A stretch of DNA of 64,000 bases from Modestobacter marinus (GTDB lineage: Bacteria; Actinomycetota; Actinomycetes; Mycobacteriales; Geodermatophilaceae). Both the position numbers and the translations under genes were made by a program. Below, piece after piece: positions 50,408 to 59,434 of this stretch. The stretch spans positions 1 through 64,000 of the forward strand of contig NZ_JABGCH010000004.1 in the NCBI RefSeq assembly GCF_019799945.1, written 5' to 3'. The notes under the pieces are model-generated. The model ran no database searches. It was not told where the DNA came from and saw nothing but the letters and a program-made list of their open reading frames with translations. The first letter of the stretch is position 1. Every line of letters starts with the position of its first letter.

Positions 50408-51283
50408 CTACCGGCTGGGAGCACCTGCGTCCAGACGGCCGCTCGCGCGGAACCGGAGCGTCTGGCCCGGGCGCAGCTGGGCGCAGCGGTCCACCTCGGC
50501 GTCCACCACGTAGCCGATCACCGGATAGCCGCCGGTGACCGGGTGGTCGGCGAGGAACAGCACCGGCAGCCCGGACGGCGGCACCTGCAGCGCGCCGCGC
50601 ACCATGCCCTCGCTGGGCAGCTCGCCCTCGCGCACCCGCTGCAGGGGCTCGCCGTCCAGCCGGAGCCCCACCCGGTTGCTCTCGCTGGTGACCGTCCACG
50701 GCCGGGTGGCGAGCGCGACCCAGCCCGCCTCGCCGAACCAGTCGGCGCGCGGGCCGGGCAGCACCGGGACGGTGACGTCGTCCCCCGCCGGGTCCGCGAC
50801 CGGCGCGACGTCGAGCGTCGGCGGGGGAGCGGTGGGCTCCCCGACGGGTAGCTCGTGCCCGGCGGCGACCACGTCGGGACCGAGCCCGGCGAGGACGTCG
50901 GTGGACCGCGACCCGAGCACCGGCGGGACGGCAACGCCCCCGCGGACCGCCACGTAGGTGCGGAGCCCGGTCACCGGGACGCCAAGCCGCAGCTCCTGGC
51001 CGCGGCGCAGCGGGGTGGGCGCCGCGTGCGGGAACGGCCCCGCACAGCGGGCGCCCGCGGTGGCCAGCAGCACGTCGTCCTCGGCGCGCAGCACCAGCCC
51101 GCCGAAGGTCACCTCGAGCAGCGCGGCGTCGGGCGGGTTGCCGACCAGCCGGTTGGCCAGCGCGGCGGAGGACCGGTCGCAGGCACCCGAGCGGCCGATG
51201 CCCAGCGCGGCCTGGCCCGGCCGGCCGAGGTCCTGGACGGTGGTCAGCGGGCCCGGGGCGAGGACCGTGAGCCGGCGGGTCAT
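50408..51283 (-). CDS. pxpC: 5-oxoprolinase subunit C (biotin-dependent carboxyltransferase-like)
   Basis: 291 residues of the KipA/AHS2 family. Landmarks: VLAPGPLTTVQDLGRPGQAALGIGRSGACDRSSAALANRLVGNPP, LLATAGARC, GLRTYVAVRGGVAVPPVLGSRSTD and EGMVRGALQVPPSGLPVLFLADHPVTGGYPVIGYV. With PxpA and PxpB it makes the ATP-dependent enzyme opening 5-oxoproline (pyroglutamate) to glutamate. ATG 51283 overlaps the pxpB stop by four bases. Confidence 0.95.
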   Translation of the reverse strand: MTRRLTVLAPGPLTTVQDLGRPGQAALGIGRSGACDRSSAALANRLVGNPPDAALLEVTFGGLVLRAEDDVLLATAGARCAGPFPHAAPTPLRRGQELRLGVPVTGLRTYVAVRGGVAVPPVLGSRSTDVLAGLGPDVVAAGHELPVGEPTAPPPTLDVAPVADPAGDDVTVPVLPGPRADWFGEAGWVALATRPWTVTSESNRVGLRLDGEPLQRVREGELPSEGMVRGALQVPPSGLPVLFLADHPVTGGYPVIGYVVDAEVDRCAQLRPGQTLRFRASGRLDAGAPSR

Positions 51284-51888
51284 GCGGGCACGAACCGCAC
51301 CCGGACGCCCGGCCGCAGCAGGGCGGCGGGCTCCCGGTCGAGGGCGAAGACGGCAACGTCGGTGTGGCCGATCAGCTGCCAGCCGCCGGGGGACTCCCGC
51401 GGGTAGACGCCGCTGAACTCGCCGGCCAGCGCGACCGAGCCCGGCGGCACCTTGGTGCGGGGAGTGGGCCGGCGCGGCACGTCCCACGAGCCGTCGACCT
51501 GGGTGAGGTAGCCGAAGCCGGGTGCGAAGCCGCAGAAGGCCACGGTCCACTCGGCGCCGGTGTGCCGCCGGACCAGGCCGTCGGGGTCGGTGCCCAGCAG
51601 CTCGGCGCACTCGGCGAGGTCCGCTCCGTCGTAGTGCACGGGCAGCTCGACGACCTCACCGGTGCGGCGCGCATCGGCCCGCGGGGGAGTGCGCCGGACC
51701 GCGTCGGCGACCGCGGCCAGTGTGGTGCGCCCGGGGTCGAGCACCAGCAGCACGGTGCGCGCCGCGGGGACGACGTCGAGGACGCCCTCCGGCGGCTGCG
51801 CGGAGAGCGCGGCGTACAGGGCGAGCACGTCGTCCAGGCCGTCGAGCTCGACCAGCAGCGCGCTGCTGCCGCTGGGCAGCAGGCGCAT
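51280..51888 (-). CDS. pxpB: 5-oxoprolinase subunit B (AHS1/KipI-like)
   Basis: 202 residues. Typical AHS1 features: LLPSGSSALLVELDGLDDVLALYAAL at the start, VVELPVHYDGADLAECAELLG, VAFCGFAPGFGYL, the PRRPTPRTKVPPGSVALAGEFSGVYPRESPGGWQLIGHT block. Homologous to the Bacillus kinase inhibitor KipI, but in a complete pxpABC set the role is oxoprolinase. The ATG shares one base with the pxpA stop (TGATG). Confidence 0.95.
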   Translation of the reverse strand: MRLLPSGSSALLVELDGLDDVLALYAALSAQPPEGVLDVVPAARTVLLVLDPGRTTLAAVADAVRRTPPRADARRTGEVVELPVHYDGADLAECAELLGTDPDGLVRRHTGAEWTVAFCGFAPGFGYLTQVDGSWDVPRRPTPRTKVPPGSVALAGEFSGVYPRESPGGWQLIGHTDVAVFALDREPAALLRPGVRVRFVPA

Positions 51889-52640
51889 CAGGGGGCGAAG
51901 GGGGCCAGCTCGGCCCCCGCGGAGGTGAGCGCCTCGCGGACCTGCCGGGCGATCTCCACCGCGCCGCGGGTGTCGCCGTGCACGCAGATGGAGTCCGGGC
52001 GGAGTGTGAGCTCCCCGCCGTCCACGTCCCGGATCGGTTCCCCCGCGGCCATCGCGACGCACCGGCGGGCGATCTCTGCCGGGTCGTGCAGCACCGCGCC
52101 GGGCAGCCGCCGGGAGACCAGTGTGCCCTCGGGGGTGTAGGCCCGGTCGGCGAAGGCCTCGTGCACGGTGGTCAGCCCGGCCTCCTCCGCCTGTCGGAGC
52201 CAGACCGAGCCGGGCAGCCCGAGCACCGGCAGGCTGCGGTCGTAGGCGACCACCGCCTCGACCACCGCGGCGGCCTGCTCCTCGTGGTGGACGATCGTGT
52301 TGTACAGCGCGCCGTGCGGCTTGACGTACCGCACCCGCGCCCCGGCCACCTTCGCGAAGGCCTCGAGGGCGCCGAGCTGGTAGAGCACGTCGGCGGTGAG
52401 CGCCGGGGGCTCGACGTCGATGAAACGGCGGCCGAAGCCGGCCAGGTCGCGGTACCCGACCTGGGCGCCGATCGCGACGCCGGTCTCCACCGCGCGGGCG
52501 CACACCCGCCGCATGATCGACGGGTCGCTCGCGTGGAAGCCGCAGGCGACGTTGGCGCTGGTCACGATCTCCAGCAGCGCGTCGTCGTCGCCGAGCGTCC
52601 ACTGCCCGAAGCCCTCGCCGAGGTCGGAGTTGAGGTCCAT
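51888..52640 (-). CDS. pxpA: 5-oxoprolinase subunit A (LamB/YcsF family)
   Basis: 250 residues. Begins with the family signature [13 protein letters not shown] and continues with [51 protein letters not shown], and [20 protein letters not shown], which supply the metal-dependent hydrolase residues. First gene of the minus-strand pxpABC unit; 91 bases separate its start from the divergent PrmC-like gene, enough for two promoters. Confidence 0.95.
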   Translation of the reverse strand: MDLNSDLGEGFGQWTLGDDDALLEIVTSANVACGFHASDPSIMRRVCARAVETGVAIGAQVGYRDLAGFGRRFIDVEPPALTADVLYQLGALEAFAKVAGARVRYVKPHGALYNTIVHHEEQAAAVVEAVVAYDRSLPVLGLPGSVWLRQAEEAGLTTVHEAFADRAYTPEGTLVSRRLPGAVLHDPAEIARRCVAMAAGEPIRDVDGGELTLRPDSICVHGDTRGAVEIARQVREALTSAGAELAPFAP

Positions 52641-52731
52641 CCGGACAGCCTGCCGCACGAGAGCACCCGGTCGCTCGTCCTCCTCCCGGAGGCCCGGCAC
52701 CGCGGCCGCGACGCGGGGGAGGATGGGCGCC

Positions 52732-53517
52732 GTGACTCCTGCCGAGCCGGTGGTCCGCCGGCTGCGGGCGGCCGGCTGCGTGTTCGCCGAGGACGAGGCG
52801 CGGCTGCTCCTGGACACCGCCGGCACGCCGGCCGAGCTGGAGGAGCTGGTCGGACGGCGGGCCGCGGGGGAGCCGCTGGAGCACCTGCTGGGCTGGGCGG
52901 AGTTCTGCGGGCTGCGGATCGCCGTCGGACCAGGGGTCTTCGTGCCGCGCCGCCGCACCGAGCTGGTCGTCCGGCTCGCCGTTGCCCGTGCCGGGCGGGG
53001 GGACGTCGTGGTCGACCTGTGCTGCGGGTCCGGGGCGGTGGCCGCGGCGGTGGCCGCCGCCGTCCCGGGGGTGGCAGTGCACGCCGCCGACCTCGACCCG
53101 GTGGCTGTCGCTGTCGCCCGGCGCAACCTGGCGTCCGGCGCCGTCCACCAGGGTGACCTGTTCGACGCACTGCCGGCGGAGTTGCGGGGGCGTGTGGCCG
53201 TGCTGACCGCGAACGCGCCGTACGTGCCCACCGCGGCGATCGGGCTGATGCCGCCGGAGGCGCGGGACCACGAGCCGCGCACCGCGCTCGACGGCGGGGT
53301 GGACGGCGTCGACCTGCACCGACGGATCGCGGCGGGTGCCCCGGCGTGGCTCGCGCCGGGCGGCGTGCTGCTGGTCGAGACCAGCGAGCGGCAGGCGCCG
53401 GCGACGGCCGCGGCGATGACCGCGACCGGACTGCGGGCGGAGGTGGTCCGCGACGACGAACTCGACGCCACGGTCGCCGTCGGCACCCGGCCGCCCGCCG
53501 GCCTCCCACCCCCATGA
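52732..53517 (+). CDS. PrmC/HemK-related N5-glutamine methyltransferase-like protein
   Basis: 261 residues. Short helical N-terminal domain, then [33 protein letters not shown] motif [17 protein letters not shown] and the NxPY active-site motif as NAPYVPT (instead of NPPY), followed by [19 protein letters not shown]. This matches the PrmC-related subfamily annotated as putative protein N5-glutamine methyltransferase, distinct from the true release-factor enzyme encoded next to prfA. GTG 52732 is nine bases from GGGGGAGG; ATG 52723 would sit on top of that site. Confidence 0.85.
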   Translation: MTPAEPVVRRLRAAGCVFAEDEARLLLDTAGTPAELEELVGRRAAGEPLEHLLGWAEFCGLRIAVGPGVFVPRRRTELVVRLAVARAGRGDVVVDLCCGSGAVAAAVAAAVPGVAVHAADLDPVAVAVARRNLASGAVHQGDLFDALPAELRGRVAVLTANAPYVPTAAIGLMPPEARDHEPRTALDGGVDGVDLHRRIAAGAPAWLAPGGVLLVETSERQAPATAAAMTATGLRAEVVRDDELDATVAVGTRPPAGLPPP

Positions 53518-53519
53518 GG

Positions 53520-53552
53520 ACGGCCCCCTCCGCAGCATGCGGAGGGGGCCGT
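53520..53552. terminator. 15-bp perfect stem-loop after the PrmC-like gene
   Basis: Arms 53520-53534 and 53538-53552 pair completely around GCA, three bases after the stop. Strong intrinsic-type hairpin without a T-tract. Confidence 0.85.
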
Positions 53553-53559
53553 GGCCGTC

Positions 53560-53584
53560 GGCCCTGCAGGAGGGCCTTTCGTCA
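53560..53584 (-). repeat. Stop-codon palindromic element, copy C
   Basis: On the minus strand this reads TGACGAAAGGCCCTCCTGC from the stop of the lyase gene, close to copy B's TGACGAAGGACCCTCCTGC. GGCCCT/AGGGCC (53560-53565, 53571-53576) form a small hairpin followed on the plus strand by TTTC, so it can also terminate. Confidence 0.6.
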
Positions 53585-54418
53585 GTTGGGCTCGACGCCG
53601 AAGGCGCTGGCGAGGTTCTCGATCTTCCGCGCCCGGCCGAGCCGGGGCAGGTCGCTGCCGTCGCGGATCACGCGGCCACGGGCCTCGAAGTCGGCGAGGA
53701 AGTCGCGGGCCCAGGCGACGTCCGACGGCGTCGGGCTGATCACCTCGTTGATCACCGGGAGCTGGTCCATCTGCAGGCACAGCTTGCCGGTCAGGCCGAG
53801 GGAGACGGTGAGCGCCGACTGCTCGCGCAAGATCGGGTGGCTGGTGCTCACGGTCGGGCCGTCGATCGGGCCGGGCAGGCCACCGACCCGGCTGGCGATG
53901 ACCAGGCGGGAGCGCGGGTAGGCCATCGCCAGGTCATCGGCGCTGGTGCCGGTGTCGCGGCGGTAGTCACCGCTGCCGAAGGCGAGCCGGAACACGCCGC
54001 GGGCGCGGGCGATGGTCACCGCCTCCTCGATGCCCAGCGCCGACTCGACCAGCGCGAGCACCGGGGTGCCGCCGCCGAGCCGGTCGAAGGTCTCGGTGAC
54101 GTGCTCGCCGACCTCGGTCTTCGCCAGCATCACGCCGTTGAGGCCGGGCAGCCCGGCCAGCGCGGCGACGTCGTCGGCCCAGAAGGGGGTCGAGTGGTCG
54201 TTGATCCGCACCCACGCCTTCTTGTTGCCGCTGCTCAGATAGTCCACGACGTCGGCCCGGGCGTCGGGCTTGCGTGCCGGGTCGACCGCGTCCTCGATGT
54301 CGAGGATGACCTGGTCGGCGCGCGAGCCGTGGGCCTCGTCGAACAGCTCCTTGCGGGCGCCGTTCACCAACAGCCACGAGCGGGCGATTCCGGGGTCTAC
54401 GTTCCTGCCTCTGTGCAC
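53582..54418 (-). CDS. HpcH/HpaI-family CoA ester lyase (CitE-like)
   Basis: 278 residues with a TIM-barrel aldolase/lyase fold: [77 protein letters not shown] and [15 protein letters not shown]. The Glu/Asp metal ligands and Arg of CitE-like CoA ester lyases are present; such enzymes cleave or hydrolyse citramalyl-, malyl- or related CoA esters. Single gene, so the substrate is not indicated. GTG 54418 gives a slightly long start ([15 protein letters not shown]). Confidence 0.87.
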   Translation of the reverse strand: MHRGRNVDPGIARSWLLVNGARKELFDEAHGSRADQVILDIEDAVDPARKPDARADVVDYLSSGNKKAWVRINDHSTPFWADDVAALAGLPGLNGVMLAKTEVGEHVTETFDRLGGGTPVLALVESALGIEEAVTIARARGVFRLAFGSGDYRRDTGTSADDLAMAYPRSRLVIASRVGGLPGPIDGPTVSTSHPILREQSALTVSLGLTGKLCLQMDQLPVINEVISPTPSDVAWARDFLADFEARGRVIRDGSDLPRLGRARKIENLASAFGVEPN

Positions 54419-54536
54419 CCCGACATTGTGCGTGGTGTGGCGCCGATCGCACCCGCGGGGGTGCCGTGCAGTGCGTCTCAGTGACTGTCTGCTGCCTGCT
54501 GACTCTTCCCGGCCACCGCCTGACCGCCTCCCGAGC

Positions 54537-55133
54537 TCAGGCGGCCCGGTCGCCCAGCCGGTCCAGCAGGCCGACGTGCCAGTCCACGTCGACCCGCCGG
54601 CCGGCCGAGCCCCGCGGACGCACCAGGTCGAAGCGGACCAGGCCGGTGCGCCCACCGGGCAACAGCCCGTCGGCCCAGAGCAGGGCCAGGTGCGCGCGGC
54701 CCGGTTGCCGCTCGTCAGAGGCGCCTAGGGCCAGCTGGGTCTGCTGGACCGGGGCCTGCCGGTAGAACTCGCGCAGCCCCTGGGTGTCGGCCGCGGGCAG
54801 CTCGCCGTCGTCGGAGTGCCACACCCGGAGCACGTCGGTCGCGGTGTGCAGGATCAGCCCGCTCATCGGCAGGCCGAGGTTGTCGGTGCCGAGGTCGAGC
54901 AGGTCGAGCTGGCCGCTGAGCGGGCCGTCGTCCAGGTGCGCGCCGAACGGCCGCAGCCGTTCCATGGCCTCGCGCCGGACCAGCTGGTGGTCGAGGTGCC
55001 GGTCGGCCGAGGGCTGCCAGCCGTGGTCGGCGTGGATCCGGCGGCTCACGGCGACCCCGGCGGCCAGCGCGTCGCGGACGGCGGCGAGCAGCGGCCGCAG
55101 CCGGGCGACGACGGCGTCGGGGGAGTTCTCCAC
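54537..55133 (-). CDS. Hypothetical protein
   Basis: 198 residues from a GTG at 55133, soluble. Structured-looking parts are VARLRPLLAAVRDALAAGVAVSRRIHADHG, LDLLDLGTDNLGLPMSGLILHTATDVLRVWHSDDGELP and a final GLVRFDLVRPRGSAGRRVDVDWHVGLLDRLG. No motif or domain that I recognise. The 3' third has normal high-GC codon use. Separate from its neighbours by 118 and 123 bases. Confidence 0.62.
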   Translation of the reverse strand: MENSPDAVVARLRPLLAAVRDALAAGVAVSRRIHADHGWQPSADRHLDHQLVRREAMERLRPFGAHLDDGPLSGQLDLLDLGTDNLGLPMSGLILHTATDVLRVWHSDDGELPAADTQGLREFYRQAPVQQTQLALGASDERQPGRAHLALLWADGLLPGGRTGLVRFDLVRPRGSAGRRVDVDWHVGLLDRLGDRAA

Positions 55134-55256
55134 GGTCGGCAGTCTGCCGGGCAGGTCGGACAGCTCCGCGCAGGCGCGGCGCCCGGCGCCGCATCGGTGC
55201 TCTGGTCAGCCCGTCGACCAGCGGGAACTGTCGTACCCCGCTCCAGGTTTGGGGGT

Positions 55257-56833
55257 GTGTTCGGAGGCGGTGGGTTCGGGGTCGCGGTGACGGTCGTGCC
55301 GGTCTCCGTGCTGCCGGCTGGGGACGAGCCGCCGGTGCCGGTGGTGCGGCGGCGGCCGCGGTTGACCGAGGTGCTGCACCCGGCCGGGGTCGTCGATGCC
55401 GGGCTGGTCGGTGAGCTGGCCGCGATCGCCGATGTGCGGGCGCAGCTGGCCGCCTACGAGGCCGGGGTGGTGGTGGCGTTCGCCGCCCGCCGAGTCCGAC
55501 CGGGATGCCGACCGGCCCGGGCACGCGGTCGAGGGTGGCTGCCGGATCCGCCACCGGTGGGGGTGAGTGAGTTCTTCGCCGACGAGCTGGCGGCGATCAC
55601 CCGGTCATCCCGCGCGGCGGCGGTGGGGCTGGCCGAGCGGGCGCTGGTCTGGGTGCGCGAGCTGCCGGCCACGTGGCATGCGCTGGCCGACGGGCTGATC
55701 GACGAGCCGCGGGCGCGGGCGATCGCCGCCGCGCTGGGCGGGCAGTCCACCGACGCCGGCGGTGTCGTGGATCCGGCGGTGGTCGCCGAGGTCCAGCTCG
55801 GGCGCTGGGTTGGGCGATCGCGGGGGAGACCCCGGTGCGGTGGCGGGAGCGGACGGCGGCGGCGCTAATCGCGGTCGATGACGCGGCGGCCGACCGGCGG
55901 CGGAAGCGGGCCGAGCGGCACGCCGACGTGACCGTGCGCCCGGCCGCGGAGGGGATGGCGCAGCTGGTCGCGGACCTGCCCGGGCCGGTGGCCGCGGCCT
56001 GCCGGAAGGCGGTGGACGGCTACGCCCGGCTGGCCAGGAAGACCGGGGACGAGCGGCCGATCGGTCAGCTGCGGTCGCTGGTGTTGGCCGAGCTGGTGCT
56101 GCGCCCCTGGGACACCTCGCGGGAGCCGGTGACCGCGCACCTGACCGTGCTCGCGCCGCTACCCGCGCTCGACGCGCGGCGGCCAGCCGGCCCCGGCCGG
56201 GGTGCGGGTGCTGGCGGCGGAGAGGGTGGTGCGGGGCTCTCGGTGCCCACCGATGCCGACCCGGCGTCGGTGGACGGGGCGCCGATCACCGCCGGGCAGC
56301 TGCGGGAGCTGCTGGAGCGGCTGGACGCACTGTGCCCGGGCGGGCTGCGGGCCCCGCCCGGCGGCACCCGGGAGTTCGCGCTCACCAATCCGGGCAGCGG
56401 GGCGCTGCGGGCGACCGTCACCCGGGCGGAGCTGCAGCGGCTGGGGCGCCGGGGCTGCCCGGCGCATCCGGGAGGGGCGTGCGGCTGCGCGGTGCTGGAC
56501 CGGCCCCCGCCGGTGGACCGGTACACCCCGACACCCGCCCAGCGGCGGTTCCTCCGCGCCCGGGACCGCTGGTGCCGGCATCCGGGCTGCCGGCGGCCGG
56601 CCGGGCGGACCGACTGCGCGAACCTGTGCTGCCTGTGCCGCCGGCACCACCGGCTCAAGACCCACGCCCCCGGCTGGCGGTTCGCCGTGCGCTGCGACGG
56701 GGTGCTCACCGGGACGACCTCGTCGGGCGTCACCCGCACCACCCGACCACCGGGTTCGGCCTCCGTGCAGGGTCCTGACGCGAGCTTGCGAGCGGTGGGG
56801 GGCACGGGGGTCCTTCAGCCGCCGCCCTACTGA
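55257..56833 (+). pseudogene. Broken 13E12/DUF222-type HNH endonuclease gene
   Basis: Two frames make one gene. Frame A (from GTG 55257 to a stop at 55866-55868) has RLTEVLHPAGVVDAGLVGELAAIADVRAQLAAYEAGVVVAFAARR, GVSEFFADELAAITRSSRAA and LPATWHALADGLIDEPRARAIAAAL. The homologous sequence then continues in another frame (RALGWAIAGETPVRWRERTAAALIAVDDAAADRRRKRAERHADVTV), so a frameshift lies near 55790-55805. The C-terminal HNH reads CRHPGCRRPAGRTDCANLCCLCRRHHRLKTH: the usual C-D-DH segment between GCRRPA and GRTD is missing, removing a key His. The segment 55490-55560 may hold another shift. This family is repeated in actinobacterial genomes. Confidence 0.82.
56763..56817 (-). repeat. Stop-codon palindromic element, copy D
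   Basis: On the minus strand it starts TGAAGGACCCCCGTGCC, passes through CACCGCTCGCAAGCTCGCG and closes GCACGG, pairing with CCGTGC. It lies in the degraded 3' end of the HNH pseudogene, whose open frame reads through it. Confidence 0.55.
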
Positions 56834-56975
56834 GCGGCGCGGACGCCCGATGGTCCGGGAAAGCGGTGGGCTGCTCGGCGCTGGACGCAGCCCCCTCCGG
56901 ACGCCTCACTTCGAGTGACGGCTGTGACGACTGGGGCGTCGCGCTCGCGGCCGTCCCGATCGAGTAGCGGGACGG

Positions 56976-57293
56976 GTGCGATCTGCCGATAAGGGCGGTG
57001 TGATCCGTCAGGACGTCGAGCGGGGCTCGCTGCGGAGCCCCCAGTGGTTCGATCCCGCGCACCAGGCCGACATCCTCATGGCCTTCGACAGCCATCTGGC
57101 CACCGGCCTGCACGACCGTAGTCCGCTCAGTCCCCGCCCCGAGCGCGTTCGGGAGCTCGGGCAGCTGGCCGCGGCGAGTGCACTGCCCGCCCGCGCAGCA
57201 CTGCTGCGCTGGGGTGCGCTGCCCGCCGCCGTCCGCAGTCACCTGCTCATCAGCTGGTACGGCAGCCGCACCACCGGCGCGAACGCCGCCTGA
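56976..57293 (+). CDS. Small hypothetical protein
   Basis: 105 residues from GTG 56976, or 97 from GTG 57000, which has AAGGG just upstream and is preferable. Contains WFDPAHQADILMAFDSHLATGL and RVRELGQLAAASALPARAALLRWGALPAAVRSHLLISWYGSRTT, probably helical. No recognised family. A hairpin (CCGTCCCG/CGGGACGG) precedes it and a perfect 13-bp stem begins right after its stop, so it looks like a genuine single-gene unit. Confidence 0.6.
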   Translation: MRSADKGGVIRQDVERGSLRSPQWFDPAHQADILMAFDSHLATGLHDRSPLSPRPERVRELGQLAAASALPARAALLRWGALPAAVRSHLLISWYGSRTTGANAA

Positions 57294-57323
57294 GCCGTCG
57301 GGCGGGCCGTCCCGCCCGACGGC
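57294..57323. terminator. 13-bp perfect stem-loop
   Basis: Arms 57294-57306 and 57311-57323 pair fully with loop CCGT, starting at the base after the TGA of the small hypothetical gene. Confidence 0.8.
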
Positions 57324-57442
57324 TACGGGCGGGGCACGTACCAGAGGTCGGCTCGGCACGCCGCACACGGTTGCCGTCGCGCCGTCCGCCGCGAGCAGAC
57401 CCCTCGGGCAGGGGGCAGTGCCACCCCGCCCGAGGGGAGTCC

Positions 57443-57835
57443 TCAGTCGGACGTCGGCGGCTCGTCCTTGCCCTGCTCCTCCAGCTCGTCGGCCTCCTCC
57501 TTGGTGTGGTGCACCGCCTTGTCGGCGTGCTCCGGCGGGCCGTACACGGTGTAGAGCACCAGGGGGTTGACCCCGTTGTTCACGAAGTTGTGCTTCTTGC
57601 CCGCCGGGACGACCACCAGATCGCCCTGCGCGACGTTCTTCTTCTGGCCCCCGACCTGCGCCTGGGCGGTGCCGCTGACGAAGGTCAGGATCTGGTCGAC
57701 GTCGTGCACCTCCTCGCCGATCTCCCCGCCCGGCGGGATGGTCATGATCACCAGCTGGGTGTGCTCACCGGTCCACAGCACTCGACGGAAGTCGGCGCTC
57801 TGCTCGGCGACGGTGGCGATCGTGAAGTGCTCCAT
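57443..57835 (-). CDS. Single-domain cupin protein
   Basis: 130 residues. Cupin motif 1 is TIPPGGEIGEEVHDVDQILTFVSGTAQAQVGG, with one His and acidic residues, and motif 2 is AQGDLVVVPAGKKHNFVNNG; the Gly/His pattern supports a small beta-barrel that may bind a metal. The Glu/Lys-rich tail (HHTKEEADELEEQGKDEPP) is probably disordered. Expression from its own promoter toward a neighbouring terminator; divergent from the universal stress gene. Ligand unknown. Confidence 0.88.
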   Translation of the reverse strand: MEHFTIATVAEQSADFRRVLWTGEHTQLVIMTIPPGGEIGEEVHDVDQILTFVSGTAQAQVGGQKKNVAQGDLVVVPAGKKHNFVNNGVNPLVLYTVYGPPEHADKAVHHTKEEADELEEQGKDEPPTSD

Positions 57836-58064
57836 GGACGCTCTCTCTCCCGATCTCCTCGCTCCGCGGCCGGCGCGACGCCGGCCGGCCGGCACGGACG
57901 CCGGCTCGTGATCAGTCAAGTGCAGGTCGGCGGCCCGCGCGATCCGAGCCGCAGGCGGCGGAACCGCCGACGGCGCGCGGTTGTCCCTGGCCCCACCGGC
58001 CGGTCGTGCGCCAGGGTGGGACAGGTCCCGGCGAGGTGCCGGGTGCGGCCAGGGGAGGACGACG

Positions 58065-58604
58065 GTGACCGACCAGTCAGCGGACGCGGCACGGACGGCG
58101 GAGCGGAGCGACGCGATCCGTGAGCCGGGCGGCGAGCACGAGGTCTCGATCCGGGCGGTGATCAACGGCGGCGTGGTCGTGGGCCACGACGGGTCAGGCT
58201 GTGCGCAGGAGGCCCTGCAGTGGGCGGCCCGGTTGGCCGAGCGGGCCTCCTGGCCCCTGCACGTGGTGCGCAGCTGGCGGATCTCCACCGCGCCCCAGCC
58301 GCCCACCTGGGAGGTGGGCTACGTCCCACCGATGACCGACTACGAGAAGGCCGTCCTGAGCGACCTCGAGGCCGACGTGGTGGCGGCGCTCGGTGCCGAG
58401 CGGGCCCGCCAGGCCACCTTCCACGTCGTGCACGTCTCGCCGGTGAAGGCGCTGATCCAGGCGGCGGAACACGCGGACCTGCTGGTGGTGGGCGCCCGCG
58501 GCCGGGGTGGCTTCGCCGGCCTGATGCTCGGGTCGACCAGCGACCAGATCACGCACCACGCGCCGTGCCCGGTGACAGTGGTGCGCAGCCGGCGCCGCAA
58601 CTGA
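58065..58604 (+). CDS. Universal stress protein (UspA family)
   Basis: 179 residues. After a 30-residue variable start the single Usp domain begins GGVVVGHDGSGCAQEALQWAARLAERASWPLHVV and ends ADLLVVGARGRGGFAGLMLGSTSDQITHHAPCPVTVVR. The G-x2-G-x9-G(S/T) nucleotide motif (GARGRGGFAGLMLGST) is complete, so this is an ATP-binding type. GTG 58065 follows GGGGAGG. A common component of dormancy and stress responses in actinobacteria. Confidence 0.92.
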   Translation: MTDQSADAARTAERSDAIREPGGEHEVSIRAVINGGVVVGHDGSGCAQEALQWAARLAERASWPLHVVRSWRISTAPQPPTWEVGYVPPMTDYEKAVLSDLEADVVAALGAERARQATFHVVHVSPVKALIQAAEHADLLVVGARGRGGFAGLMLGSTSDQITHHAPCPVTVVRSRRRN

Positions 58605-58640
58605 AGGAGGGACCCGGCCGGGAGCCGGCGGTCGGTTGCG

Positions 58641-59303
58641 GTGTCCACTGACGGGGTGTCCGCTCCGCGCGCCGTCCCGCCGTCCTTCCTGCAGGGCCAC
58701 ACCCGGCTCGCCCGCCCGTCCCTGGTCCCCGAGGTGCAGCTGCACGTCGCCGACGACGTCGTGGCGCTCTGGGAGGCGATGGCGACCGAGGGCGGCGGAG
58801 CCGGGCAGGACCCGCCGTTCTGGGCCGCCGCCTGGCCGGGCGGCCAGGCGCTCGCGCGCTACGTGCTGGACCACCCGGAGGTCGTCGCCGGGCGGCGGGT
58901 CCTCGACCTCGGTGCCGGCAGTGGCCTGGTCGCCGTCGCCGCCCTGCGGGCCGGCGCGGCCGCGGTCGTCGCCAGCGACATCGACCCCTACTCGCACACC
59001 GCCGTCGCCCTCAACGAGCAGGTCAACGGGGTGTCCGGGATCGAGGTGGTAGGTGACGTGCTGGACGGCGAGCCTCCCGCCGTCGACGTCGTGCTGGCCG
59101 GCGACGTCTGCTACGACCGGGAGATGACCGCCCGGGTGCTGCCCTTCCTCGGGCAGGCCTGGCTCGGTGGCGCGACCGTGCTGCTCGGTGACCCGGGGCG
59201 GGCATACGTGCCGCGCGAGGGGCTCATCGCGGCGGCGGAGTACGACGTCCCGGACGCCGACGGGGAGCAGGTGCGCCGGACGACGGTCTGGCGACTACCC
59301 TGA
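58641..59303 (+). CDS. Class-I SAM methyltransferase (Nnt1/PrmA-like)
   Basis: 220 residues. FWAAAWPGGQALARYVLDHPEVVAGRRVLDLGAGSGLVAVAALRAGAAAVVASDID contains SAM motifs I and II, then VVLAGDVCYDREMTARVLPFL. This set matches the METTL23/nicotinamide N-methyltransferase-like group often annotated as 50S L11 methyltransferase in actinobacteria; the target is not known. Thirty-six bases follow the Usp gene, and two GTG starts (58641, 58656) are possible without a clear ribosome site. Confidence 0.85.
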   Translation: MSTDGVSAPRAVPPSFLQGHTRLARPSLVPEVQLHVADDVVALWEAMATEGGGAGQDPPFWAAAWPGGQALARYVLDHPEVVAGRRVLDLGAGSGLVAVAALRAGAAAVVASDIDPYSHTAVALNEQVNGVSGIEVVGDVLDGEPPAVDVVLAGDVCYDREMTARVLPFLGQAWLGGATVLLGDPGRAYVPREGLIAAAEYDVPDADGEQVRRTTVWRLP

Positions 59304-59394
59304 GCCCACCCGTCACACCTGCCCCAGGGGTTCTGCCACACCTCGGCGTCCTGCGCAACGAGTGGCACATCACGCCCAAATCGGGCACGGACGA

Positions 59395-59424
59395 TTGTCA
59401 CGGCCAGGTAACGGCCCGTACGTT
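59395..59424 (+). promoter_or_regulatory. Promoter of the riboswitch-controlled transglycosylase gene
   Basis: TTGTCA (59395-59400) and TACGTT (59419-59424) are 18 bases apart. The start point near 59431 coincides with the beginning of the riboswitch fold, which supports both assignments. Confidence 0.6.
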
Positions 59425-59434
59425 GAGGTCATTC

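Noticed and set aside
46162-50538. 1458-codon open frame on the plus strand
   Set aside because: It is antisense to four well-supported minus-strand genes (spermidine-synthase-like, CPBP, hydrolase, LuxR) and partly to pxpC. Its translation is low-complexity Arg/Gly/Gln sequence typical of high-GC shadow frames.
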